Positions 24,700 to 37,600 of a stretch of DNA of 64,000 nt are shown one piece after another. Each line of letters opens with the position of its first letter. Positions within the stretch are counted from its first letter, which is position 1. The notes below the pieces were generated by a model, which saw only the letters and a program-made list of their open reading frames with translations, did no database searches and had not been told where the DNA came from. Made by a program: the position numbers and the translations under genes. The DNA comes from Tetrahymena elliotti 4EA (Eukaryota; Ciliophora; Oligohymenophorea; Hymenostomatida; Tetrahymenidae), in the NCBI GenBank assembly GCA_000231825.2, contig JH720304.1:1505068-1569067 (forward strand), given 5' to 3'.

Positions 24700-25005
24700 A
24701 TGAACTCTATCATTGACTACAATTGCAAGGATTTCGAAAAGAAGATCTTCGACTGGCTTGATGCCAATGAAGTCTTCATGGTCGAACCTGAATAAAAACA
24801 ATAAGAATTCTTTGATAAAAAGAGAATCTCAGTTGTCTCTTTTAGGAATTCTTCTTCTTCAATTTCTTCTGATTCTTCACTTGATTTAAATGAAATTTCC
24901 TTATCCCGCAGTGGATCATTTTCACCTTCTGCTGGTTCCAACAGACTTTCTCTTGGCAGCAGTCTCTTAAACAGAAGAAAATAAAACAAAGTCCTCATTA
25001 TTTGA
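24700..25005 (+). CDS. Small Ser-rich protein with biased codon use
   Basis: A frame of 101 residues from MNSIIDYNCKDFEKKIFD to TGA 25003-25005. Unlike its neighbours it prefers C-ending codons (GAC, TTC, AAG, ATC, TCC). A 5' leader rich in A and C, without G-runs, precedes it (24601-24699). Both are traits of highly expressed ciliate genes. The first about 45 residues look folded and acidic/aromatic; the remainder is Ser-rich with short Leu/Arg patches (SRSGSFSPSAGSNRLSLG), suggestive of a phosphorylated tail. No family is recognised and no membrane segment or signal peptide is seen. The gene is isolated, with more than 4 kb of noncoding-looking DNA on both sides. Confidence 0.7.
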
Positions 25006-28000
25006 GAGGAATTACTTACAGGCTGTTATTAAAAATAATGTTTATTAAAGAAACCCAATAAATTACTCAAGTCGCTATATATAAATTAAAATCACTTACT
25101 TTAATCAAAAACTATATAAATAATTAACCATATAAATCAATTCAATCAAAATTGATTTAGTTGACAAGATATCTCAATTTTAATTTTTTAAAATGGAGAA
25201 ATCGCTTAATCCATACACAATATGGATTGATAATTAACACTACTGCAAATATAATAATAAAACCCTACTATTTAACCAATTTTCCATCTCACCTTTCTTT
25301 TAACCTTTCCAAGTTGTCTTTCCTTAGAAAGATATTAACATGAATACTCAATTAATCACTGAATGATCAATTCTGAATCTATTAATAATGAATGATCAAA
25401 CATACTATTTAAAATAGTACTCGTGAGAGTAGCTATCTCATGATAGACAACTCGAAAACCTTTCACCTTTTTAAACAACTTATTCGTTTAATATAAATTC
25501 TATTCTAATCAATTTATTGTATTATATTTATATATAAAACATGCCCACATATATGCATTTTCAATCTAATTAATATAATTTACAAAAGTTCTTAAAACAA
25601 TCTCCCTATTACTCTGAGCTATTTTTATTTCTTATTTTATAAATTTGATTCTATCTGTATATCTAATATGCTTATTAGCAGCTCCAAACTCATCTAAACA
25701 GATTATTACTGTAAATTTGTATTTTTAGAATTATTTGTTTACAAACAAAATTTACATAATTAAATAAGAAAATTAATTAGACCATGAAAATAAGTGTGCA
25801 CATAAATATACTTTTGCAAAGCCAATCAATCAATTTATTATTTTAGAAAATTCTTAAATTGGGAAAGCTTATACCCTTCTATAAGATTAGTTATAGTTGG
25901 AAAAAAAGGAGTATTATTTGTTTGTCTTTTTTTGTTTATTTCATTTCAATAAGTTTTTGAACATTTGCAGGTGTAAATTAATTATTATTATTATAAATAA
26001 GTAAGTGTTTTTTTATTTATTTCATAATAATCAATCATCACAAATATTTACAATCAAGCATATCAAAATATAATTAACCAAAATAAAATTCAGCTTTTCA
26101 AGTTAAGATCAATCACATCAGACTGATTGTTTTTTAAATCATAATATAAATTTTTTTAATTTCCTAATTTCCATAACGAATCGTTCAAGCAGATAATTAT
26201 TTGCTTATAGCTTTGTTTACTAATCCTTCATTTTTACCTTTAGAAATAATATAAAATTCACATTTTATTGACTTTTTTTTACTCAGTTTTAAAAATTTTT
26301 CTGATGCACTAAATTTTGGAAACAAGGTGAATATTTCTCACACATTTTGGAACATCAGTTAGCTATTATGATTGGTATGAAGTAGTTAAACTGGCGCCAA
26401 AAAAAGGAGAAGATAATAATCTTAACGAAAGGTTTAGGCTTTTTTTTAAAAAAAACAAAAAGCATTAATTCTAATAACTAATATGAGGAGAATATCTTAC
26501 AAAATTTATTTGGAAAATATTCAGAATTATTTAAAACTTCTTCTTTTATTCTAATTAGAATCAATCCGCTTTTGTCTATCTTCGTTAATAAAAATTAGTC
26601 TTTTAGTATTTTTTAAAAAAAAGAAAAAGCATGTACTCTTTCCCAGATTTTGAAAGGGAGCGGGGAGGGTTATTTAAGCAGCGTTTGTCTAGAAGGTCTA
26701 ATTGAAGCATTTAAAACCTATAAATAAAGGTCAGATAAAAAATCAAGAGTCTTATTCGGAAGATTTCTACTGAGTTTGTTCATTAAAAAAATTTTGACAT
26801 TGCTTGAGAAAGGGAGAAGAAATTTCAATGAATTTATTAATTAAAGGAGAAAATTTATGTGAATTTTCCTACATTAAACCTTAACTTGAAACAAAAGGGA
26901 AAGCTAAAATAAATAGATGAGCTTAAGTAAGCATTTGTATGTAATTTAACATTTTTTAAATGACTAGGAGATTTATTCATTCAATTAAATAGGTGGAGTG
27001 AATATGTAAGTGGAATTAGTTTAGCTCTCTTAATTAAAAAATAAAATAAAAAAAATAAAAAACCAATCTTTCTTTCTTCAAGATCAAATTTTAGATATAG
27101 AAAAATTTTTTAAAGGTTTTGAGAGATGATAAATATTTAATTTGCATATAATGCAACCAACCAACCTTTATATTTCAACAAAATTAATATAATTACAATA
27201 AAAAACATGAAAATGAAGTGAAATATCAGAATGACTTCTCCCTTATTAAAAAAGGAATCTCCTTGAAAATAAATTTATTTTTTTTATAATTAATACATAA
27301 AAATAGCAAATTGACAGCAAGCTTGATACTTTTTTTGCTTTTGTAAGCATTTATTTATTTAAAAAGTCGAAATGGACTTAGAAAATAATTCATTTGCTTA
27401 TTTATTGAAATTTATTTAAGGATCCGTTTTGATTAATTTTCTTACAGATAATAATTAAGGTATGATTTGAATATTTAAAATGCTTCGTCATCATAGCTTA
27501 GAATTACTAGAAAAGTTAGTCTTGATTTAATTGTAATTTATCAGATTAGTTTTTAGATTAAAAGTGATTTGCAAATCTTTTTTAAATTTGTGGAAAATAT
27601 ACTCCACAATGTTGCAATCCAAATCTGAAATAGAACTAAGAAGTAATAAGAATTAATTTTTTAAATAATGAAAAATATTTTAGGCTAAATATTAATTGCT
27701 CAAGAGATCCTTATTTAAATCATCTATGTTATTCTAAATCATAAATTTGTTTTTTGACTTGGAACACAAACAAATGAAAAAACTAATAAACAAATTATTA
27801 TTCAATCAATCTATCTAATAATCACTTGCGATGACTAATATCGAAGACCTCTAATCTTACTTTCTGATAAATTATTTGAACTTATTCAAAATCAATCTTT
27901 TAATCAATATAATACTCATATTGTGTTTTACAGAAATGTATAAGGAAAATGCATAAAATCATATTTAAACATTTATGCTCTTCTAATTAAAAAAAAACTT

Positions 28001-29562
28001 TCTTTTATAACTTTTGTACTACTACTACTACAGCCTTCTTCTAAAACTTTATTTTATTTGTGGTATTTCTTATATTTATGTTTATTTTCTATTTTAGTTT
28101 TTCTTTCAACTTTGAAATGATACGCGGCAAATAACTTGAATTTTGTATTATTTTTGTTGAGCTCGATTTTGTTGGTTATTCTATTAACAATTTTTTTCAA
28201 CAAAATTGATAAAATATTCGTTATAAATAATTGATTAGATAATAAAAAAGAAAGAAAGAAAGTTAATGATAATATTTTACTAATAAAAAAATCCTCTTTT
28301 ATTTTTAATTAAGTGTAAATGTAGTTTTTAAAGAGTGATGTTTGATTAGTCACTTTCTGCCAAGTATTAATTTCTAATTTCCGAATAGATTTTTTAGATC
28401 TGTGTACGTAATAATTATATTTATTGTAAATCAAATAAAATAACCCTTTTAACAAAAATTTATGACGTACTCTATTTCCTTTTCTTTTTATTTATTTGTT
28501 TATTATTTTATTAATTCTTTTCATTTTTTGCAAGCCTTGTCTTACTTTCTAACTTTCTGTCTTTCTTTTTTCACTGATTTGCTATAAATATCTTTTCTCC
28601 CTCACCATACTTTTCCCAACATTACAATCTTTGCTATCATATCGCTAGTTTCTCAATTTTTTTTTTCAAAAAATAACAAAAGCAATTAGACTTCACTTAA
28701 TATATAAAAATTTATCTATTTTATTTTTCTTTTTGGAAGAAAATCTAAAATTATATAAGTCTTAAAATTATGTTATGTGTTGTGTGTACTTATGTTATTT
28801 ACTTCATAATAATTTTTAACAATTGGGTTTTTCTATTCAGAAGTTAAGCTCTTCTTAGATATTTTTTTTGTGTTCCCTCTACTTTCAGTAAAAATAAAAG
28901 TTTTTGCTGCTTTTTGAGGGATCTCAATATTTGACATTTATATCTATTTTTAGCTTAACTTAAGTCTTATTTTTAAAAAGCATGTGGTAAGAATTGTAGT
29001 GCTTATTAAATTTGAAAAATGAGATGAAATTTAGTCTTAGAAGGGTTTTTGAATAAGAGAAAACCAACATTTTTAAATATTTTGGTGAAGTATTTATGGT
29101 TATTTGAAGTTTCACTAATTAAAAAATAGCAGCAGTTTCTAATGAAAACAAAAGATGAGGTCCTTAAATATTATCATATTTTTTTTAATATAATGAAAAG
29201 GCATTATCTTATTTATAATTCTTAAGATATTTTTAGGATCTATGAAAGAGAGTATATATAATAAATAAAAAGAGGAAAGGTTTATTAATACTAAATATTA
29301 AAGAATTTTCTATCTCATCTCTTTATTAATTTTTTCATTTCAATAACTTAGTAAAATATGTTTATTTTAGTTGATAGACAAAATCAAAAACTGAAACAAA
29401 ATAAAAAATTTTTTTCTGGAACACTAAGCCTTAATTAATTTATGATTAGAAAGTTTATTTGTATAAAAATAGTTGTCGCCTGAGGCATTATCTTAATTTC
29501 AATAATTTTTTACTGCTATATGTTTTTTATAATTAATTTAATAAATTATTTAAAAAATAGAT
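25006..29562. other. 4.5 kb gene-poor AT-rich region
   Basis: It holds two small hairpins at 25401-25450, an 8-bp inverted repeat around TACTATTT and a GAGAGTAGCTATCTC palindrome. It also has a GC-richer open frame at 26305-26862 (listed separately), a CAACCAACCAACC tract at about 27151, and a TAC microsatellite at about 28017-28030. No other gene is supported. Confidence 0.45.
26305..26862 (+). CDS. Uncertain open frame, possible exon or decayed gene
   Basis: One frame stays free of TGA for 185 codons and ends at TGA 26860-26862. Its second half has higher GC and coding-like composition (ILKGSGEGYLSSVCLEGL, then EAFKTYKQRSDKKSRVL). The first ATG is at 26368, but a frame-opening exon upstream is possible. 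No family is recognised. With only TGA as a stop, open runs of this length arise by chance in 10 kb of AT-rich DNA, so this is a weak call. Confidence 0.25.
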
Positions 29563-31008
29563 TCATTACAATTAATTACTATTACCGTTTAAAAAATCTA
29601 ATTTAAAATTCTTTACTATCACATGCTATTTACATTTTTTTTTATTTATTTATTTTCTTTAAACTTTTGCTCTCTCTTGCTTCAAAAGTATATCCTTCAG
29701 ATTTATATGTAAACAGCCTTGATTAGGGATTTTGATGTTTGCACCAACTGATGAATTTTGAAGATTTATTATAATTATTATTTAACAGTGAAACTAATTT
29801 CTTTTTTGTTACAATAATTACTTTCTGTTCATCAATAGTTGCTTTGAAATCAAGCTTATCTCCATCAATGTACCTAAATCAGTAAAATCTATAATACAGG
29901 TTATTTCACTTAAAATAAATAAAAAAGTAATAATATTTTATTTATGTATTTTATCTAGAAATTTAAATAATGGAATATCTAATTTTTTTAAATGTATCAG
30001 CAATATTTGCTTTTAAACATACTTAATATTTTTTAGATAAACATTTAATTGTATTGATCCAACATGATTGACTAGAAAATTTAAATTGAGTAAGTGCTAC
30101 CTACATAGCCAGTATATTTTTTAAATTTAGAATAAAATTTATTTTTAGTAAACTGAAATTACGTTTTATAAGCAAATTTCACACTGGATAAAATAAATTT
30201 AAGTGATTTAAACTTTTAGAGAGTAAAACTAGTCATTTTAATAGAAGAATTATCACTCATGAAAATTATGCAGATAGTTGAAAAGAAATAGGCAGTAAAA
30301 TTTGTGAAAGTTAACTGTAAAACTAGAAAATATCACCAGTTAATACACTTTAAAGCAAAGATTAAATTTAAAAAAATTTAATTGATTTTTAATCAAACGT
30401 AAACATTTTGGTGTCACCAATTAATTTTTGTTTATGAAAAGTATAAGAAAAATTGTAAATTTATTTGCTATTGAAAAAAAGAATAATTTGGTAGGAATTA
30501 TATAATACATGATTTTTAAATTCAAGTCAAACAAATATTAATTTTTGTATTTAAAATTATCCCTCATCTGGTTTTTTATTTTCTTCTCATGAATTTAATT
30601 TTGTGAGTTTTACCAAACAATTTCCATCAGCCTTAAATATGCTCTTCACCCAAAATACTTTTATAATTAACCTCTCATAAACTACCCTAGTCTGTTATAA
30701 TTTTTTGATTTTGTATCAGCAACTTTTCATTAACATAACTAAGCTGGGTTCCTTTTATAAGCTTTTAACTAATTTTGCTCTGCTAAATGAATTTAGGCTT
30801 GCTTAAACATTTATCAGTTTATTTTATTGAAAGAGTGAGCTTTTTAAAAACCAATCTTGAAATCTGCTAAAACTAATATGTTACTTAGCAATTTTAATAA
30901 ATATTTTTTAAATATTTTAACATTTTTAAGAAAATATTTTTGCAAAATTATCTTGCTCTTATCAAAGTAACCTCTTCCATTATAAATAAACAAGGCCAGT
31001 TTATTCAT
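29563..31008 (-). CDS. Unresolved multi-exon gene or pseudogene, function unknown
   Basis: Several coding-like segments lie in order on the minus strand between the VPS13 stop and 29.5 kb. ATG 31008 opens MNKLALFIYNGRGYFDKSK. Near 30800-30720 is SRAKLVKSLQKEPSL, which can splice in phase over a 43-nt intron to TRVVYERLIIKVFWVKSIF. An acceptor TTTAG at 29875 opens YIDGDKLDFKATIDEQK, which splices in phase over a 25-nt intron to SSVGANIKIPNQGCLHINLK. The frame ends at TGA 29565-29563. I could not connect all exons with confidence, and the middle (29.9-30.5 kb) is ambiguous. It may be a genuine small gene with many tiny exons or a decayed one. No domain is recognised. Confidence 0.33.
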
Positions 31009-31668
31009 ATCTTATTTTCTTTAAGTAAAAATTTTTGATGCTTACAAACTATCTCTCGACCAAAAAATCATCAAAAACAAAAAAAGAATATGTAACAAGA
31101 AAAAAATCTGCCAGTTTTGAATCTGAAAACATTGAAATCAAAATATGATTAAGGGTTGCATAAATAAATTACAGTTAATAAAAATAAACATACTTCAAAT
31201 AATATTTGAGCTTCCTTAAAGTAACATTCTAAGAATAAAAAACGTTTTAATCACTTTTATAGCCTTAGTTTGGTGTAAAGACTTAATAGATAAATAAATT
31301 AATAAGTAAGTAGATATATTCTATATCCTCAACTATTTTTAAAAGTTTAAATAAATTTTTGCATGCTTGAATTTATTTGATTTCATCATTTCTTGTTTTT
31401 TAATGAATTAAAAAATAGATTAATAAACATTTAAATAAAAATAAAGAGCTAAAAGCAGCTAAAAAATTTTAATTTTTATCTGTTTTATACTTTTTCAAGT
31501 GTTATTTTATACAAATACCCTTAAAAATAAAATAATTTAAAAATATCATACTTTATATAATAATATTTGCAGTTCAATTTAGTTTAATTTTATTTTATTT
31601 ATTATTCAATAGTTCTCATTAAATATAAAAAATTTGTATTTTGCACCTACTCTTTTATCATTAATCTA

Positions 31669-34600
31669 TCATAGATTTAAATTAGAATTTAATACAGTAT
31701 TACTTTATCTTTGCTCATTTATTGGTTCATTCAAATGCTTAAAGGGGTTGAAATAATTCTTATACTCGAAAGCTGAATTATAGGATTCGTTTATGTGCTT
31801 AATTTATTTCTCATCAAAACTGATATCAAAGTAAGCAACCCCTAAATTTAGAACCTTCATGCTAATAGTCTAGTGCTTCTTTAACAAATTAAAACAATTA
31901 TTCTGTAATTGGTTGTGTAATATAAAAAATTAATATTACCTGGTCTTCTTAAGTATCAATGCAGTATTTAAATTTAAGTTCTTTTGAATTTACACCTATA
32001 TATGAAACATCTTGCTTTGCTACATTGAATACTATACGTAACTATTCTTCATCAATAATAATAAACCTAGTAACAAAATAAATAAATGTTATTAAGTCTT
32101 TTTTATCAAGTAGATTAAAAATTCAAATATTTTATTTTGCTTTTTTAAGAAGCCTTAAACATATTCCATCACATAAAAACTGAATAACCTCTAAAATATT
32201 TTTATTTTTTCAGTTTACAAATCTAAATTTTAGGCTATTGCTTTAAATGATTTTAGTTCAAAATAGGTCTTTAATTGCAATTAAAGTTAAAGAAATTTCT
32301 ATTTGAGTTTTTAATAATTAGTAATCATTGATAGTTAATTTCTTTAGAAAAGGTTTGGTTCAAAATTAAAATGCATTAGCCAAGTAATAGAATATTGTAA
32401 TAATTTAACAATTTTAAGTCAAAAATATTCTGTTTAAATATTCTATTCAATAGAATTTCTTTTAAGAAATCAACAGAATAAAAAATATTTTTTCAACTTT
32501 AATTAACCAGAAATTTAAAAGTTTAGTTTTATTAGATAAATAATTTTTAATTTTTTCCAGATTTTTCTCTTTTATACACAAAAGTTAAAATTAAAAACTT
32601 ATCAATAAAATATCAATAATAAATTATGATATGATTTACTCATTTTAGGGGGTGTTCTTATTTATTATCTTAAAAATTCTTTTCACTCAATTCTTTTGGT
32701 TAAAAACTAAAATTTTTAGTGGAGAATTTATCATTTAGTAAAACCCTCTTATTCGTTTGAAATAAAATATATAATTGCATAAATTTAACTTTTTAACATA
32801 ATATTGAGGCTATTTTAACATTTTATGAGAATATTTTAAATTTTTGGTTAATAAATTCTATTAATTCTATTATGTATGTAATTCATTTCAAATAGAAAAT
32901 GAATGCTGGCTTATAAATTTTAATACTAGTAGTCTTTTAGTATTAAACATAAATATAGGTTTAATAAGCATTTTTAGTTTACTGGCTTTGCAGTTTTAGT
33001 ATGATATTTAGTAAATTTCACACTATCTATTTGATTTTAAAATGAATTGAAGACTAGTAGATATTATATGGAAAGAAATAGATTTTATCAGTTTTTTATG
33101 TAATTTAACTTATTTTTAGGAGCTACAAAAATAAGTTACTGCAAACTTTTTAAAAAGAAACATAACAAGCTTTTTTATGTATTTCTGGAAATATTTCTAT
33201 TAAAATTGTTTTAAATTCTTTTAATAATAGATAGTTTTAGAAGTGGAATATTTATCCTAAAATTTTTATTAAAGTCTTCATAAAAAATGTGAAATATTAG
33301 CTAAGAATGAGTTTTTTTGGTCTTCTTGAGCTCCTAGAGAAGTAGAATCTAAAAAATATAAACTATTTTGAATTCTTAATAGGTATTTTTTTAATTTAAA
33401 ATATTTTCTTAAAATTCATTTTTGTAAAATTATGAAAATAAGTTATTTATTTGTTTTTTTGATATTTTTGTGAGGAAGTTTGGGATTAAAATTTATTTAA
33501 AGTAGAAAATAGATGAACTTTAAAATATGAATTAAAAGTCTTTTACCTCTCTTTAGTCACAAACCAGATTTTACTGTGTAAGAGCTCATACTGTTCTTAG
33601 ATTGTGTCTTCAAAATCTCCAAATTCCATCAAATTAAATGCTTCAAAAAACAGCTGTATATATATTTTTACATAGTTAATTTAAAGATAATTTAATTTTG
33701 TTTAAGAATTTTGTACCTTTCCTAATGACCTTTTAGGCTCATATTTTTCAAGACAATAAGTATTTTCAATTTTTTTCACTGCTCTGGGATATCTTTTCAC
33801 TTTAAGAACAGAATGGAGGGACTTTATCTTTTTCTAATCTAATTTTTGAAGTTTTTTAACCATTACACTGTGTAGAGAGTAAGGAGTGGAGAGTGGGAAA
33901 AGGAATGCAGTGTGGAATAAGTTAACGAAATTTCCTTTGAAATTCTTAAGTTAATTGATATCAGAAAAATATTCTTGCTTTGTTTTATCTTATCCAGAAT
34001 TTTTATTTTATTACATTTACATCAAAATGTTTTTAGAGATTTAATTGTGATCAACATGATCAAACAGTTCTGATATAATGCTCTTGCTGATAACTTGTGC
34101 ACTACTTTTAAATGCTTGTGCCACTGTTTTTGTAAATTTATATCCACTTTTAAAAGCACTTTAATAGAACTTCTCTGTAAGGTTAGCCTCTTCGCTTCTA
34201 TGTACCTAGTTAATTTAAACAAGTTAAATGTTTATAAATAATTTTCATTGAAAATTAAACTAGTAAATTCATATTTTTATAATGTGAAAAATAAAAAAGG
34301 GCAAGTGTTTATGAATTAACATACCTCATCAAAGACATTATTTATGAGGTCAACAAAGGCAAAACCAATCTCTTTGAAAAGTTAACCAGGGTTTCCTATT
34401 AAATTTGCGTTTACAACAATATTAAAAATTTAATTCTCAATAGAGCTGTAATAGTGGCTAAATATTTTTTTCATTAAATTTTAAGTTGTATAAAGGTGGT
34501 TTTCGTCATTGAATCTCTCAAAATAAAATTTATTAGACCCTATTAAGTTAAGCAAAATCATAATGAAATATTATATGTTGGAAGAATCTGAATTCAGTTA

Positions 34601-37600
34601 GCTTGTATGCAAATTACTGAATTTCAAATCAACTGAAATAGGTAAAATATCAAACTTTTCTATCATAAATTGTATGATTTTTTCTTGTTTATTTGTCTTT
34701 TAAATTTGCTTTTTCTCAAGTGGGAGGGCCAAAAACATTTTTTTCATAATCAAAGGAACTTTCTCCTCTGGTTATTATTATTCCTGAAATTGAACTTCAT
34801 TTGATTTTTTCTTTGAATCTTTCTAATTTTCAACAGCCTTTTATAAAAATAAAAAAAGAATTTGAATAAAAAAGTAAAAAGAAAAATGCTCAAAATATAC
34901 CTGCAATTATTTTTTTATTTCATTGATATATTAAATTAATCTATGGATTAAACCTCCATCAATATTTGTTTCAATTGGCTACATTTCTATTTTGAATTTT
35001 TCAATGTGATTTATTTTCGTGCTTTCATAATATTGTTGTATGTAATTCAATTTGAAAAAACTTTTGTATTTATGTGACTTGTTTGCTTGTTGTAATCTTT
35101 ACATTATTCCACTATTTCCATATTATGAATTAGCTTAGTTTCTTTATGTTAGAGTTGCTGGAGTTACAGTACCTGTCATTTGCGATATAACTGTTCTTTC
35201 CTCATCCGCCCTGTCTCTTATATTTATTTATTTATATTTTTCATCCTCAAGTTTTAATTTAGGAACAAATGTCTACTATGAAATTGAATTGCTTTTATCT
35301 TTGAATGATATTTTTTCTTTTATTCAAAATAATATTATTAAATTATCATTTTAAAACAATTTTACATTCGTTTTATAATAGTATTTAAGGAGTTCTTGCT
35401 CCCGTTCCTTCAATTGATTTATCATCAGCAAATATTTCTTTTAAATTTTATTCTGTTTTCAGAGTTTCCAAATTTATTATAAATTTTGGATCATTTTTGA
35501 GTAAATTGATCGTATCTTGCTATTTATTTAAGGTAGTATTTGGTTTTTGCCTATTCCATAAGTTAGATATTTTAGAGTATATCTTTGAAAAGAAACTGTC
35601 TTGCTTTTGGTTATCCTAATCTGCTTTATTTTATTTTAAAATTTCTTCATTTTCAGCATTTTTTAATTTTTTTAATTTCTCAGATCTGTCTTTATGTTAA
35701 GCTTTTTTAGTAACTAAGAAAGGAGTAGGTAAAGGTTTAGCAGCTTAGTAATCTGCTTAAATATCTTGAACTTCAACTAAAACTTCAAACCTATTGAATA
35801 AAAAAAATTAATCAAGCAAGAATTTTATTTAAAAACATTTATACCTTTTATTCAATTATTTAACATTTATTTAGACTTGTTCCATTTAAAAGTAAATAAT
35901 TTCTCTAGGATGTTTGTCAACAATTGAAATACCAATTTTATTGAGGTTAAGACGAAAAGTAAGATTCTAATAAATATTTTCCTCGAATTTATATTCATCA
36001 AAAAGTTTTTGATTCTTTTCATATAAAATCATAATGATTTTAGTCTTTGGATATTGTTTATCCTAAAACACTTTGATTACAATATCATCGTCAATTTATC
36101 TTACTATCTTTGTATAATTCTTTTCTTAGAAATCTTTTTTTGTTAAATTGCACAATAAAGAATCCATGGTACTTATCATAATTGTTTCTTCTCCAAAAGG
36201 ATCATCCCATCCAAAAGGAACAAAATCCTTTAAGAAATGATCAATAAGTTTCTCATCATAATTCATATTATTTTAAATTTCTCTTGGATTTTACTACATT
36301 TTCACAAACAGACTTTGACTCCTTTTGTTAAATAAAAAAAATTGTTAAATCTAAATGAAAAATTTTACAGATTCGTTTGTAGATAAAAAAGCTCTAAGAT
36401 TTAATAATAATCTGAATGTAAAAGAAATATAAAAATCAAATGCCCTTAAGCAAAACTAAGTAAGCAGATATACTTTTGAAATTAATTTCATTTGGTTTAT
36501 TTTAGTTTTATTTTCTAAAATTGTAATGAATGAATTCCTAGTCATATGTTTTTTTTTAAACTTTAAACTATAAAATAAATATTTTTCTTTTTGAACTATT
36601 TAAACTGGCATTTTAACAGCTGAAAGTTTTTCTTCTTCTTCAGCTTGTAATCTTTTCTTTTGGTGGTAAGGGTTACTAAAAAACCCATTTTTGACTATTA
36701 TATCTTTTCACCACTGCTCACAATTTTTTTGAAATAAATTTTAATTTTTGTTTTAAAGTTTTTAATTTAAAATTAAATAAATGATGAAAGTTACTGGAAA
36801 TTTTTCTAGCTAACAGCTAATTCTTCACTTGTTAAATTAACAATCTTGAAAGGGGGATACTCATTTGTATCTTCAATTGTAATCATATTTAGATTTGATT
36901 CTCTGGATATCTTTTCATAGAGAACAACAGGTTAGAAAAATAAAGAATTAGATTTTTAATTTTACTGTAATTCTGAGAAGGATAAAGGAATTTGATTTAT
37001 TGATGTGGTTTATTTTTATAATAAATTAAGATTATTTGTTAATGGGGAATTTTTGTGACCAGAGACTAAAATTGTGAGCAGGTTTTAGCTGAATGAAGGG
37101 ATGGTGAACTTAATCATAAATAAGTTATCTTGTTTAGTAAGGCTAGAGGGAGGTTTCTATTGATTATGAAGAAGATATGAACTGGTTCACTGTAAGTAAA
37201 TGGTTACTTGAATTCTTAATAATTATTATTGGTGTTAATATAAAGAATTTAATACCAGAATATTTTTCAGGTAATTAAACTTAATTAACCATAACAGATA
37301 AATACTTTAAATGCTTAAAGGTAAGATTTTCATTCTTTTATTATAGCTGTATGAATTCAGTAGTAAATATATGATCATGACTGTATTAATCTTCATTAAA
37401 TTTATCTTTGTAAGGCGATATCTAAAAAAGAGATTCTATTTCATCTTGAGGAATCTCAAATCTAAATTGTTTCTCTGAAGAAAAATTACCACTAAATATT
37501 TAAATATTTTAAGATTGAGTTTTAAAGAGCTGTTCTATTTAAGCGGTTGAGAAATTATTTGAATTAATTCCAAAGTAAGTTGAATTTATATCATTATCTT

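Noticed and set aside
27148..27170. CAACCAACCAACC tract resembling the Tetrahymena chromosome breakage sequence
   Set aside because: It lacks the conserved CTCTT part after CCAAC and is better explained as a simple repeat.
34022..34222. Standard-code 66-residue frame on the minus strand
   Set aside because: It is an out-of-frame reading of the VPS13 exon 34205-34021.
36264..36266. ATG 36266 as a start of a separate gene
   Set aside because: The frame continues upstream without a stop to an acceptor at about 36322, and the content is VPS13 SHR-BD sequence, so it is an internal Met.
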